Positions 1-12,470 of a stretch of DNA of 64,000 bases are shown one piece after another. Numbering within the stretch: the first letter of the stretch is position 1; the number at the start of each line of letters is the position of its first letter. The translations under genes were made by a program, and so were the position numbers. Under the pieces are notes generated by a model. That model saw nothing but the letters and a program-made list of their open reading frames with translations. It did no database searches and was not told the origin of the DNA. This stretch comes from Eremophila alpestris peregrina. Lineage: Eukaryota; Chordata; Aves; Passeriformes; Alaudidae. The stretch is from assembly GCA_009792885.1 (NCBI GenBank), contig WMCF01000035.1, forward strand, positions 953,649 to 1,017,648. The letters run 5' to 3'.

Positions 1-1343
1 ACAAAAGGTTCAAGGGTAGCTCAGTACTGATGTTGTAAGTTCTTTTTTTTTTTATTTGTTTGGGTTTGTTGTTTTGTTTTTTATCCAGTTTGTTTTCATT
101 TTATTACTTCTGCCACTTGTGATAAGAGTAAGGTGTGAGACACGGGGCATTTGTGTAAAATCAGTCATATTGGTAATGTCTGAACAAAATGCCTAATTAA
201 CAGGTGAAGATTTATTGATACTTAATGAGTTACATTGCTTGAACTTGTAATTGCAACTCACACTTCATGTAGTACTAAGTTACAAGCCAAACTCATAAAA
301 TATGTTGCTCATTGTCAGTAGCTATGAGTGTAAATGTGATGTACATCAAAGCTTTCTGTAGTTACTGCTCTGTAGTTCTGCCTGCTAGATGGACAGTGTA
401 TTTTTGTGTCCAAACAACTTTTAGATTTGTATGAACATCTTATTTGTAGTTTAGAGTTTAAAAAGTACATGTCTTTTTTATAAATATGTGCTCTTTGTGT
501 GTCTGTATGCACATATACACATAGATGCTGACTGTATGATCAGTTATATATGCCCTTAATTTGTACTGGTGCAGGAGTTTTCACCTGCTTCTTGAAGAAC
601 TGATCCAGATATTCTTTTGCAATAGGTTAGTTGGGTTAAACAAGAACATCCTTTTGGAATGATACCAATACTCCAGTGAAAGAAAGGGACTGGGGAGAGT
701 CAAAGAGGCTGGGGATTACAGAAGTGTGTTCTGTGTCTGTGGCAGAGATGTGTCCCAAACAACCTATGTATTGTGAAATCTCAAATTTCAGGAAATTATT
801 ACTGCTTCCTCACTATGTTTTATCCTTAGTTGGCTGGAAATAATCTCTGAAATTTTAATCACTACAGATGTCCAGTATGACTGAACAGCAGATGTAAGGC
901 CTATAAAGTTCAAATCTACTGTTCAAAGTCTTCAACTTGGTGAGAATATATCTCAGTTTTTTGCTCTGGAGACACATAAATTTAGCATTCTTCAGAATCA
1001 TAAATATTTGGTTTATTTTATGCTTTTACAGAGCCTTATGTGGCTTTACAGAGTATACAAGATTAAAATTTTTTTTTTTTTAAATTTTTACTTAGGAGCA
1101 AACTGAAGCCAAGTAGTTGCTGTACCTCATGTAGTGCCACAAGAAGTGCAACAGTGTAACAGAGCAGGGACTTTGCAGCTCCTCAAGAAGGGAGGGGTGA
1201 TTTGCGTTGCACTGAATGTAGCCAGTGTTGGGTAGTCAAGTTGAATACGCTAACAATTTACACAGTCAAGTCTTCCTCTTTAACAGTAGGACTTTCCAGA
1301 TTGGTTCACAAAGCTTGTATTAGAAAATGCTGATCACAGTGAG

Positions 1344-1395
1344 GATCACAGAATCAGTTATGTTGGAAAAGACCACTGAGATGGAGTCCAACATC
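1344..1395 (-). repeat. CR1 LINE 3' tail fragment
   Basis: The segment reads, on the + strand, as the reverse complement of the CR1 3' end: an 'atcacagaatca' terminal motif, then 'ttggaaaagacc', then 'gagtccaac'. That order is typical of the last 50-60 bp of avian CR1 copies inserted in the minus orientation. It is diverged and very short, which fits the usual 5' truncation. The subfamily cannot be told by eye. Confidence 0.72.
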
Positions 1396-2939
1396 TTAAA
1401 TATCTGCTTGTTGAATTTTACAAATGCGTGACTTAGGAGTTGTTTAGACTTTTCCCATTTTGCCTATAAAGATATTTTTGTCAAATACAGTGACGGTTAA
1501 GGAAAGACACAGCTCCAGTCCCCAGTACAAATGGAGTATATAGATTTTTCTTCTTTTTTTTTTTCCAGTGGAATGTTATATATATTTTTAAGCATGGACA
1601 TTCTAGTGTCTTGGGACTTAGGTAATTCTAATGCCTAGGTGAAAGAACCAAAAATTTAGTAATGCATATTAATTAAAATACACTAATCTCTATTAGTGTA
1701 TATTATCTTATGTGTTTAGATGATTTGCAAAAGTAGGTAAACAGTTTATAATACTTAACTTGATTTCTTCACAGAAATCAATCTAAATCTACTCAAAGTT
1801 TTATGTGTTTAAAATGCTGTCAAGTTCTGCTGTCCTACATTTAGTTGTGAGAAACAACTATCCTGAATTTGGGGAGAGTTTGCCCAGAAGTTTCAGTGGA
1901 ATGTTTCTGAATTTACTAGTCTCATGATAGCTACCTTGGCTTTTAAAACCTAATTCTAAATGGTGCTCCACATACAGCCTCTGGAATACTTGAATGGAGA
2001 TGATTATAAAATACTGTGGGAGAAGGAAGGCTTGGGAATGAGCAGGACTTACATGTGATGTAAAGAGCTGCCTGGATTAAATGGCACCGAAAATTCTAGT
2101 TCTGCTGCTGCTGACGTGAGGAGTTTGTATGCATGTTATTGGCTTCATAGAGCTCCTGCACAAAGTTGCTCTTGTGCTGCTTTGAACATATTGACCTGTA
2201 GATTCCATGCTCACAGCTCATGGAATGTTTGGTAGCTTCTATTTTGCTTTTCCATTGAACGTAGTAACTCCTTCACAGGCGGTGACCTCAGCATGTCAGC
2301 TGTATTTCAGAGTTGTTTCTTTATTTTAAGTACAGCTGCTGTTTTCTGGCATAGTGACCATTAAAGTGCTGGCTCTTGTCTTATGCAGAAATTAACCATT
2401 ACATGTTTGGTTTTTGCTTTTCTTAAGTGTAGTTATAAATCTGTTGATGTGTAAAATTTCCCAGCATGTGAGAATCAGGTAAACACTAAGTACAGGAACA
2501 TACAGCCTGGGACAAATCTGCATTCAGCACTTAAAAAATTCTGACTCCATCCATTGTCCTACAGTACTACTTATGCAATACCTAGGTTTTACAACAGAGA
2601 GAATGTTCTGTCTTGTGACTTCAACTGCAATCCTCTTTATCCTTATGTCTTCTGAACTGTCATCTGTCTCTCACTCTTCTTGTCTTCTAGCCAGGTGTAG
2701 CTTATGGTTATGCTGTGTTATTTGTCACACTGACAGAAGTATTGAGTCTGTCTTACAGGTTTTTACTAAGCAGATGTTAACTGTCCCAGTTAGGAGCGAG
2801 CTGGATTTCTTGCTCCATCTTAATCAAGCAGCACCTTCCACATTTTATTTACAGTGGAATGGGCTCTGAAGGACTGTCCTTAAAGCTACAAAAACGAGGA
2901 TACTTAAAGCATGGTTTGCTGTTTCTCAGTATCAAGGTT

Positions 2940-3578
2940 ATTAATCACGTTTTCCACAGTGCAGTGTGGGTCATTGTCCCACTGAGTGCAGTCCTTCAAC
3001 GACAGGGTGCTCCCTCATGGGTCCTTCACAGGGTCACCAGTCCTACCAGGAAACCTGCTCCAGCATGGGCTCTTCTCTCCAAGGGTCTGCAGGTCCCTGC
3101 CATGGGCTCCAGCACAGGCCTCCTGTGGGGTCCCAGCCTCCTCTCAGGCATCCACCTTTTCCAGTGGGGGCCTCTTCCATGGCAGCGGGACAGCTGCTTC
3201 ACCATGGGCTGCAGGGGGACAGCTGCTTCACCATGATCTTCACCATGGGCTGCAGGGGAACCTCAGCTCAGGTGCCTGGAGCACCTCCTGCCCCACCTTC
3301 TCCACTGGCCATGGTGTCTGCAGAGCTGTTCCTCTCATATGTTCTCACCCTGCTCTTCTCTGGCCGCTTTACATCTGCACAATAACTTTTTTTTCCCCTT
3401 CTTCTTAAGTATGTTATTACTGAGGTGTAGCAATAGTTTCTAATTGGGCCAGCCTTGGCCAGCAGCATGCCCATCTTGGAGCTCTGCTGGACATGGTGGA
3501 TGCTTCTGGCAGCTTCTCACAGAAGCCACCCCTGTAGTCCGCTGGCTACCAAAAGCTGGTCACACAAACCCCATATAG
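2940..3578 (-). mobile_element. Endogenous retrovirus LTR fragment (non-coding)
   Basis: A GC-richer block of about 640 bp stands out from the AT-rich intron. It contains repeated 'ccatgggctgcagg' modules (about 3100-3260), then 'cctggagcacctcctgcccc', a stretch with 'ttggccagcagc', 'cttctcacagaagccaccc' and finally 'cacacaaacccc' near 3575. I recognise this order as the reverse complement of the 5' part of an LTR that is widespread in bird genomes, so the element lies on the minus strand with its 5' edge near 3578. Open frames of 68-140 codons within it follow the modular repeats and are not gene-like. No internal retroviral genes flank it, so it is a solo or partial LTR. Family name and exact ends need a repeat-library search. 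Confidence 0.65.
3190..3262. repeat. Short tandem duplication inside the LTR
   Basis: The phrase 'gacagctgcttcaccatg' occurs twice about 30 nt apart, and 'cttcaccatgggctgcaggg' also occurs twice. The second unit carries an extra 'atcttcaccatg'. This looks like local unit slippage in the modular part of the LTR. Confidence 0.75.
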
Positions 3579-4320
3579 GTGGTCATACTGAAGCTACCTT
3601 TGGTAGCAGGAGCATGGGTGTGCCTTGCTGGTTGGAGACAGCAGGTGTTAGTTTGGCAAGGAATGCGATGGGTTTGGATGTAGTTCTAGAGAACAGATGC
3701 ATTCACTCCTACTTGACACTAAGCCACATATCTAATCCTTTGGTATTACTGCATTATCACCCAAGTACATGCTATTCAGCAAAATGTAACACATGGTTTT
3801 TGAATTAATCTAAAAAAAAAGAAGTTAAAGCTATCCTCCTCAAAAATGCTGTTTACAGTATTTTTGATATCTTTTTTCTGTGTGAAATGTCATAGTAATT
3901 AATGTCAAATTGCTTAAAAAATACATCCAACTTAACAATAGAGAGCTGCATTGTTTAAATTGGCTGATAATGCAAAATCCATAGTCTCTTTGTTTCAGTT
4001 TATTAGAACAGACTTAAATTGTTAATTAATTGTTAGTACCCAACAACTGAGTGGGTTTGGTGGAATTCTTATTACCCTGGTGTGATGCTCCCCCTGTCTA
4101 AAATTTGGTATTACAACTTGAATGTCATCCTTAAAACTCAGAGCATGGCATGCAGCTTAAATTCTTTATCTGATAAGTGGCAGTTTAACAGAATAATACG
4201 TTTATTATTGTAGTCTGTGTATTGATCAGAGATCACTGTAGGATGGTACTTCACTCAAATTTGACTCTGTGTGTATGTCAGGTCACTGTGTGTTTACTGT
4301 GCTGGGCAAAATGTTGTGGG

Positions 4321-4364
4321 TTTTTTTTTTTTGGGTTTTTTTTTTTTTGTTGTTTGTTTTGTTT
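4321..4364. repeat. Poly-T / T-rich low-complexity tract
   Basis: Twelve T, then GGG, then thirteen T, then a gttgtttg-like T-rich tail. It sits about 85-130 nt before the exon at 4449, upstream of the branch-point match rather than serving as that exon's polypyrimidine tract. Confidence 0.9.
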
Positions 4365-4448
4365 CGCTCTCTAATAAAAATGTCTTTACATATACTAGGA
4401 ACAATAAAGCAGTGCAAAGCTAACTTGAAATAATTGATTCTCTTACAG

Positions 4449-4523
4449 TGAAAATGTCCTGTTTGGAATGGGAAATCCTCTGCTTGATATCTGTGCAGTT
4501 GTGGACAAGGACTTCCTTGACAA
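4449..4523 (+). CDS. ADK: Adenosine kinase, exon 2 (N-terminal core)
   Basis: This 75-nt exon gives the last base of a codon, then ENVLFGMGNPLLDICAV, then VDKDFLD, then the first two bases of a Lys codon. It matches the start of the conserved region of vertebrate ADK, which in the mammalian short isoform begins at about residue 6. ADK is a ribokinase-family (PfkB) enzyme that converts adenosine and ATP to AMP and ADP and so controls adenosine levels in cytosol and nucleus. The Asn and Asp of GNPLLD correspond to Asn14 and Asp18, known contacts of the adenosine ribose. The acceptor is ttctcttacag/T and the donor AA/GTAAGCC. Both flanking introns are phase 2, so skipping would keep frame but remove these contacts. 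Val in place of mammalian Ile, and Cys in 'DICAV', are conservative. The exon number assumes one upstream first exon. Confidence 0.96.
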
Positions 4524-4532
4524 GTAAGCCTT

Positions 4533-4560
4533 GATATCTATATATATATATTTATATTTA
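4533..4560. repeat. (TA)n-rich microsatellite
   Basis: A run of alternating TA (ctatatatatatat) followed by ttatattta begins about 10 nt after the exon 2 donor. Confidence 0.85.
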
Positions 4561-5823
4561 TCTGTTGGTTTTGTTTCCAGAATGATGCCTATAAATAAAT
4601 GGAGGGCTACCTGCCTATGTAATGCTGTGTTTATGCTGATCTCTGGGATTCTGGCCTTGTGCTGGAAGTAGCCAGCATGGGATCTGTCATTTGATTGTTC
4701 TTGCTCTATGAAACTGTGGTGGTGGTATCTATGAAAACCTTCACTGTTTTCATACAATTTTTTATCAATTTATTCTAGTCTCCTCATGCTGTCTTTGTTA
4801 GTCTTTAATTGGAAGGAATAATCAATTTCAGTGAGATTTAGGTAGCTCTTGTATGAATCTTCATATGCTGCTTTTGATTTACTATTACTGTCCTCTTCTT
4901 CAGTGATGTCCGTGGGGTAAATTGGCCATTTCTGTAGCACACCAAGAAAAGTTGGGCAAATATACCTTTTTAAAAAAATATTCCAGTTTATCAGTCAGGA
5001 ACAGGACTGCTTCTTATCAGGTTGTCTGTTATCTTGCTTAAGCCTGCTTGTTATGCTACCATCCATATAACCATGTTGCTGGATTGCTTAATTGGCATAA
5101 AGCTTACTCATTCTTGAATCAGCTTAGAGATCTGTCTTTTCCAGAGGTGTTAAATACCTTTGCTTTTTTGAATCTTTCTGCTTGAGCTTCAATTTTTATT
5201 GTTGTTGCCACCTTTTCTCTGCTCTGTAAGCTGATTTGATCTTTCGGAGTGCTCGCAATTTTTTCTTCCATTTCTAAAGTGTTAATAGTTTTTTTCTCTA
5301 ATAGTTCTTTATTTTGTTAATGGGACTATTGCATCAAAACTAAATTTCACATCACCAAATAAAGAAGATGTGCAGAGTTTTTATTTTTGAATGTGTATTG
5401 TCAGCCACAAATATTTTGTTCTGCAGCTTTTAATAGCAATAATTTGTCATTGATATTTCACCACTCAAATTTTATCTTAAGGTTTGTCGAAGTGAAAGCC
5501 TCTATGTTGTAAGCTGGAAACAAAATATAAGAATGTAATGGATTGTGTCAAATTCCAACACCTGGAACTTTAGAAATCAGGTCTATGGTTTGAATATTCA
5601 AAAAAGTAAATTATTCTGGTGTAATCCTCTACCTTATGTTTCCACTGAAATAACTTGAAAGCCAGTGTCTAAAAATAAGTAATGCCTTTCTCCCAACCCA
5701 ACAATACCCTCCAACTAATCCTTATAAATTACTGACATGAAAGAGATGATGGGATCACTCCTGTAGCACTGAAATCCTTCAGGAGTGCATTGTGCTTTTC
5801 ACTGGATGTGATGTGCTGTGCAG

Positions 5824-5840
5824 AATTTAATTTAATTTAA
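5824..5840. repeat. (AATTT)3 microsatellite
   Basis: Three copies of AATTT in tandem, ending in a short A run. Confidence 0.8.
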
Positions 5841-7016
5841 AAATTAGAAGTCTTGTGTACTCCAATTTGAGTACTGTTGGACAAATTAAATTATCTCCTG
5901 GAGCAGCATGTGCTCTGTGAGCATTTCTCTGCTGCCAAAATGTGTTTGTGGGGTATTGCATTATTGAAAGCCATAAGCACTCTTCTCCCAGCACGAGCAG
6001 TTTCTCAGGGAGTCTGCTCCTCAAAACTGAGGTGCTTGTTTGCCTTGTCCCACCTGGTTTGATATCCCTCTCCCTGTGTGTCAGGGTGTGCAGAGAAGTC
6101 CATTTGACAAACCCACAAGAGTGTTTCTACTCCAGGTCCAGCTACCTTTTGCCACACTTCCTGAAATGGGAATCAGATTCTCTGCTTCCCCAGCTTTTGA
6201 AGGGAGATAAAATAGAAAACGTGGCTGTAGAACAACTGTTACAATAAAGTGAGCTATTCAAAAGTTGCAGGGAGGTGCAAGAACACAGACATTTCGGGAC
6301 TGTAAAGCATTTGAAATTGTTGATCACTGTAGTCTCTCTTTTTTCTTGTCAAGCAAGACCTGCACCCATCTCTAGCCATGGAGTGTCAGCTTTTGGTATC
6401 TTGGCAACCTTGAGTCTGTTTCTCACCTCTTCTCCTGGATGGGAATGTTTAATGGGGCAATCAGGCCAGCAGGGCTCTGACTCGAGAACCTAGCTTAGGA
6501 AAATAAGAAAAGTTTAGATAAACACCCATAAGAATTTTATATCTTTAACTTTTACAGTGTTTCTGTTACCTTATCCACCTCTTGAACAGTCAGTTTTAAG
6601 AATAAATACCTTTGTTCAGAATAAAGGACTTGATGTTGCAAGTTTAATCAATACATATTGTCAATGAAAGGAGAGTATTAAAATGAGTCCTGTAAACAGC
6701 TTATTTTTGTAACTTCTGTTAAGAAAGTGCAAATTGAAACAGTGTAAGGAAGTATAGAAAGTGGTCTTTTTTACAATATTTAATTGACCTACAATCCATG
6801 TTATAAATAAACCTGAAAATAAACATATAATCTGTCCCTTGCAGATTCTAGTTTGCTGCCATGTTATACTGGTTTGAGGAAATGAGCAGTGTTGGAGGGA
6901 TGGGTGGGTATTTTTGGCTTGGGTTTTTAGCACAATCTTGGTGCTTTGTTGTCATAGTGGATTTTGGTTTATTCTGATCTCCAAAGTCTTCTGCTCTCTC
7001 GACAAGTTTTGGAGGG

Positions 7017-7049
7017 CTTTAAGCCTTTCCTTGACTTTAAGCCTTTCCT
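7017..7049. repeat. 18-bp tandem duplication
   Basis: The 15-mer ctttaagcctttcct occurs at 7017 and again at 7035, separated by TGA. The exact match suggests a recent local duplication. Confidence 0.85.
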
Positions 7050-9652
7050 AGGAGAGGCAGTTTTAATTTATATCACAGCTAAACTTCACCATGCCCATCT
7101 GAGCTTTTCAGACCATATCAGCAGTCTGGCATTACCTGAGCCAGAGAAGCTTTAGCCTCTGTGAAGTGGTGGTTTCTGATCCCATTTCTTGTGTCTCTTC
7201 AGGGATACAATCTGGAAAAGTGTTAGCAATGTTGATGGCACTGTTGAAAACTGGTGATACCACAAACCACTTTAGTTTCTGTTTACAGAGCTAGAAAGAA
7301 GTCTTGAAATAAATATAGTCCGCCATATGCCCTTGGGTTTTTTTAGTATCTGCATGAAAGAAATATCAGAAGTGTGGTTTTGTTTTGGTTTTTTGGTCTC
7401 CTTTTAGTTTCCATCAACTCCATTACTTAAGAGTATTTTTGCTTAATGTATCAAGATATGGATACTTGCTCAAAGAGCAGTTTCTTAGGGGTGAGAAGGG
7501 AAGGAATAGAAGAAGAATTAATGCACTGTGGATGAATTGCTAACTATAGCTATGCTAATCTGTGAAAATAACTTTGCTAACAGGTATTCATTAAAGCTTT
7601 TGATGTACTCACTTCTACCCATGACATTTAACAGGAATGATCCTTATACCTTCTTACTGCAACAGGCATTTAAAAATAACTTAATCTACACTACATACAT
7701 TAATCTCTGCTAAAATGGGCAAAGAAATTCTGATTCACATGCCAATGACATTTTAAGACACTGAACTCAGTACTGCTGACTCCTGTAAATACTCCAGTGT
7801 CCTGCTGTTAAAAGCTGGGAGATGGCATGTGTTTCATTGCTCTCCCTAGAGCACTCTGTTTTGCAAATATTAAATTTTTGACACTGAATTTATCTTACCT
7901 AGTTATAGTTAATTTTTAGGCTGTAGAGATCTGGTCATTACTTGTCACCTCAAGTGCACTTCAGTGGTTGAGAAATGTGTGTTCATGTTATGGATAAATC
8001 TTCTCCTGCTGGGTCTATGGCTGCATGAGCTGAGGAGGAGAAGAGAATCAATGCTGACAAATCGACATTGGCAGAACGGTTGTGCCAGTCCTGAAACTTC
8101 TCAGAATGTGAAACCTTGTATCTTCCCTAACTGATCAGAGGAAAGGCAAGGAAAATAGCTGTAATTGCCAGTGCCTGTATAAGCATGTAAATATCTTTCA
8201 GGCCATGTTCTTAAAAAGGAGTGGAGATATAGGAGAAAATTAAGATATATGTTCTATTTATCACAGCAAATTTTAAGAATCATATTGCTGTGTTTCACTC
8301 TAATTTCTGGGCTCTTGACCAGAGCCATGATCTCATAAGTTGAGGTATGTTTACTACTCGGGCTGCCAAATTCCATTATAGTTATAACCTGCAGACTGAC
8401 TATTTTATCACTATCATGGTCCAGGATTACAAGTTTCTGTGTGATTACTTGTTGGTTGTATTGTAGACAAGTATTTTTCTCTTTAGGTCTTTTTTTCCCC
8501 CCCTTAAAATTAGGGTCTGTGGCAATTTTTGCACAAGTTCATTGAGGATGCTCAGTAAAGATTAGAATTTTTCATGCCCTCTACCATCTGCTCTTTAGTT
8601 CTCTGCCCTGCCTTCTCTGGTATAAATACAAACTATCTTTAAATCAAGAAATGTGTTTATATTCTTTTTCCTCTTCACTAGAAAAAAACAGGTTTGAAGA
8701 AGAGGGAGAGGAAGAATGAATGGGGTCTTTGGAGTGGTGGTAGTGATTGCTATATGAACAGAGAATATCCCAGTGAAGGAAGAAGTGCTGTCATTGTGAT
8801 CCATAATTTCACAAGTATGGCTATGGATCTCCTGCAGTGTGCTACCTGGAAAGTGTTTGGATCATTCCTGGAGATCCCTAGATGTGTGAGCATCCTTTAC
8901 CTTTCCTCACTGCAAAGTGCTGGCAGAAGACGATGGATTAACTGAGCACAAACTTTCCTAATAGAACAGTGTTAGCATCTACTGAATGAAACATTCTTGT
9001 GGGAAGCTATTTTAGTGTTTGCCATCATGAAAGTGGAGAATATGTACATATTTGATCTTTTTTCCCCTCTTGTGGGGAGGAAATTGGATTATAAATTAAG
9101 AAAAAATTTGCAAAGCAGCTTCAGTTGACAGTGACAAAAAGCTTCTGCTTACTTGTGTTAAATTTAGGTTGGTCTGTATAAACTGTGGCTTGTGTTATTC
9201 TCAGCATTTTCAGTTTGTTACCTTTGCTCCTGTCTAACAGAAGCCTTTGTAACTTCCCAAAGCAATAAAAAAATTAATAGACCATGCATGCAGTTAACTC
9301 TCATGAAATGGCCAAGGGTCTAAATAGCTTTTAGACAATCAGAGGTGATTCTTTGTTCCCCAAACTTGGCTTCAATGCAAAACAAACCCTTTCCCAAAAA
9401 CGGATGCTGGAGTGAACTTGAAAAATGAGAAGGACAAATGGTGATTCTGTACTTGGAGGTTGCAGTATCCAAGAATGCACAGGCTGCAAACGTGGGCTTT
9501 GCTGCTAGATTTAAATGGGGACCCCCTACCCCCTTCAGACTTGCAGTTTTTTCAGTTTCATTAATGTGTTAACTTAGTTTCTGTGCTTCATCAGCCCTCA
9601 GGGAGAGGTCAATGGGTTTTTGTATTGCTTGGAGCTGGAAACTCCAGCTATT

Positions 9653-9745
9653 GTCCTGGTTTTGGCTGAGACAGGGTTAATTCTGTTTCCAGTAGGCGTC
9701 GCAGTGCTGTGTGTGTGTGTTTTGGATTTAGTGTGTACTATCTGC
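9653..9745 (+). mobile_element. Endogenous retrovirus LTR 5'-end fragment
   Basis: The block starts with tgtcctggttttggctgaga and continues through 'gggttaattctgtttcc', 'gcagtgctgtg' and 'ttttggatttagtgtg'. This is the order seen at the 5' edge of a common avian LTR family. After about 9745 the resemblance stops, so only the first 90 bp or so survive. A TG run (9708-9720) expands the usual 'gctgtg' step. No open frame or second LTR accompanies it. Family assignment is from memory and should be checked with a repeat library. Confidence 0.65.
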
Positions 9746-11389
9746 TGATGAAGGTATGGAAAGTACATAGTAAAAACTTTATAAACCTCTCCCTGAAAAT
9801 GTGCCCCTCTATTTTTTCTCCCCTGCAGAAGATAATTTGGTGTATGATGTTCCATTGTTTCAGTAATTCTTGTGAAAGATTAATCCTGAAAGTACCTGTT
9901 CCATTGGAGCATCTGGCAGAGAAGCTGAATAGCTGAGTGCTGTATTATTACCTTGTGTCTTTAGTTGTATCTCTAGAAGTCCATTTAATCAATCTCAAGG
10001 TCTGAACATAGAACATTGTTGAAACTGTTGAGCCCAATTGCATCATCTGACTGTTACAAAAGTCCAGTGTTTGCTTGCAAAAACTTCGGGTAATGGTAGC
10101 TGTCTTAAGAAGGTCCTCTTCATACTAATATGTATTTACCTGTAAAATAGAATGTAAGGTGTTCATGAATGGGAAATATTCCACTCTTCTCTTTACTGTG
10201 TGTTTTCACTTTCTTAAATACTTTAGTAATAAACTGTAAATGATGAATTATTCTTTTATTTTTTCGATTCTTGAGAAGACTTGTAGGTTTAATGCATGTC
10301 AGTAGAACATGTCTTGTTAATGGACTAATTGTACTCTTTAGAATAACCTTAAGCACATGACAGATACACACACAAACACAGCTTATCTCTATTTTCTCTT
10401 CGCTTACAAGTGAAAATTTGTTTAACAAAACCTGGTGACTTGCATTACAAGGCAATGAAATCATGGGTTCCATTTGCCTCTTCAATGCAAACAAGGAGCT
10501 TTAAGTGAAATAGGTCTATGAATTATGTAAGTGTCTCTGTTTTTAATTAGGCAATAAAATTAAATGAAAAGACCCTTGCTGAAGATATCTTTGATGGAAA
10601 AAGCTGGGTCATGTCAGTAGAGAACTGGAATCCATCTTAAACTCAATGGTAAAACTTTCTCTTTGAAAGTGTTACTTGCTGTTTGTACTCGGAAACTTTG
10701 CATATTGGAGTTTCCAGATTACATGATTACAAGATTGATTTTTATTTAGGATACAGTAAACAAAAATTGTGATTCATGTTCTGGATGTGGTTTCAGGCAT
10801 TCTTTTTAATTACAGATTACTAAGATGTGATTTTAATATTGTTTTCCATTCCCATCGTGCTTGTCTAACCCCAAAATTTTCAATAGCATAGTACAGATTA
10901 GAGGGTTTTTTCCTGCTACAGTAGTAAAGGGAAACTGGTTGTTCACTTGTGACTTGAAGAACAGAAAAGCCTAGCCAAAAATGAGCAACTATTTGACAAA
11001 GTCCCAGGATTTTTACTCTAGATGAAATTGATCTGTCATCTTTTACAAAAGATGGCCTTTTAGTTATAATATTTTTAAGGTGGTTGGAATACCTTCATCT
11101 TTTTACAAAAATTCATTTTCAAAAAAATTAGATATTTAAGTAAATTATAATGTTCTTTACTACTTGATTAGTTTTGCTTCATTCAGGTCAGGCAATATGA
11201 AATCTCAACAGTTTTTCTTCCCAAGTTACATTAATCAAGAAGAGAGAGACTTTGTCCTTCCTTTTGAAATGAAATACTAATGAAAAACTGATACTAACAT
11301 TTCTTTTTAGTAACTTGCTGTTACATCAGGCTATTCCTGAACAGAGTGCAGATACCACATCAGTGTTACAGGTAAATGTAACCTCAGGT

Positions 11390-11600
11390 ATGAGGTGCTT
11401 ATGGCTCTGGAGATCCCTGATCCTGTGCCTCTGTTCTTCAGCACAGAACCCTGCCCAGGCCTGCTCTGTGCTTTGCTGCTTCTTGTCCTGTTCCTGTTGG
11501 GAGTGTTGGCCCTGTGGTCTCTGCTGTAGCCACAGGGAAAGGGTGGAGGCAGCCTGTCTTCCTCTTAATTACTGGTGTTCTTGTTTTTCCTTAGCCAAGA
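11390..11600. other. GC-richer segment, unassigned
   Basis: The stretch is GC-richer than its surroundings, with many CTG/CAG steps and few CpG. A frame of about 100 codons crosses it but is Cys/Trp-rich and shows no known domain. It could be a very old, unrecognisable repeat. Confidence 0.3.
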
Positions 11601-12417
11601 GCTGGAGGAGGGTAAACTAGCTGTCTGAGTGTTGTTTTATGTTATTTTTGTCAGAGCAGACTCATCAATATTCCAAGTTGCAGGAGATCTGGTTGTGTTG
11701 TTGACTTCAGTGTATTATGAAGCCTGCAGTTCCCTTTATAAATTCAGATTAAATGCAGAGCTGGGGACAGATTATTTTCATTTTACAAACCCTTGATTCC
11801 TCTCTTCAATGTGTTAGCATACAAATTATTTTCATTTTTTAGTTCCACTTGAAACTTGGTGGGTTTATGGCACATGAATACAAGGGAGCAGTGGCTAAAC
11901 AATTTTTGGTGATTATTTTAGCAGATTTTTCCAGTGCTTTTTTTTCCCCTTGTATTTCTTCCCTTGTTTTGTGACAGCAAAAGTGATTCAGTTTCAGTGT
12001 AAGAATCTGAGGTGCATGGGACCAAGTGTTTAACATGGCAAGCTGTAACAAGTGAACAGTAGCATGAAGGCACAGAAATACAAACCATACCATGAACATT
12101 TTTTCCGTTCTTGCATTATTGAAGCTATTTCTTTCTTTCTTCTTGAGGCTGGGTTTTATTATTTTTAAATAACAGAAACTTCCCACTGGTAGGAATAAAG
12201 ATTACTGTAACATTAGGCTGTCACTGTAGTCTGGAAGTGTACAGTCAGCTTCCTCCATTAGAAATGAAACCATACCCAAATTCACTTCCAGGCCACTCCA
12301 AGTAAAGGCTGCATGCAGTCTCACCTGTGAATATTAAATTAAGCCCAGTGTCCTACATGGCTTCAGGCTAGAGTGCCTTATCTGTTCTGTGTCAAGACAA
12401 GAACTGCAGTTACAAAA

Positions 12418-12470
12418 GTGTATCTTCTGATTTCTGCCATTAAAATGTGTATCTTCTGATTTCTGCCATT
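12418..12470. repeat. 29-bp tandem duplication
   Basis: The phrase gtgtatcttctgatttctgc (plus catt) is present at 12418-12441 and again, identically, at 12447-12470, with AAAAT between. The perfect identity of the 24-bp copies suggests recent origin. Confidence 0.92.

Larger units (their letters stand above)
1..4448 (+). other. ADK: ADK intron upstream of exon 2 (3' part)
   Basis: This is intron sequence, AT-rich with T-rich runs (about 43-81 and 1071-1085), and no supported coding exon. It holds a short CR1 tail and one LTR fragment, listed separately. I looked for the short-isoform first exon (a start codon followed by a few codons spliced to the exon at 4449) and saw no CpG-rich promoter-like segment here, so the first exon(s) probably lie further upstream. 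The intron ends with a good branch-point match, CTAAC, with its A at about 4423 (26 nt before the exon), then ttgattctcttacag. The window starts inside the intron, so its full length is unknown. Confidence 0.85.

Noticed and set aside
2573..3808. Cluster of overlapping + strand open frames of 98-140 codons
   Set aside because: Most overlap the LTR fragment, lie in several frames of the same DNA, have low-complexity translation from repeated modules, and show no domain. They are not treated as genes.
1..4448. ADK short-isoform first exon
   Set aside because: No CpG-rich promoter-like segment and no start codon with the expected short leader spliced in the right phase was found.
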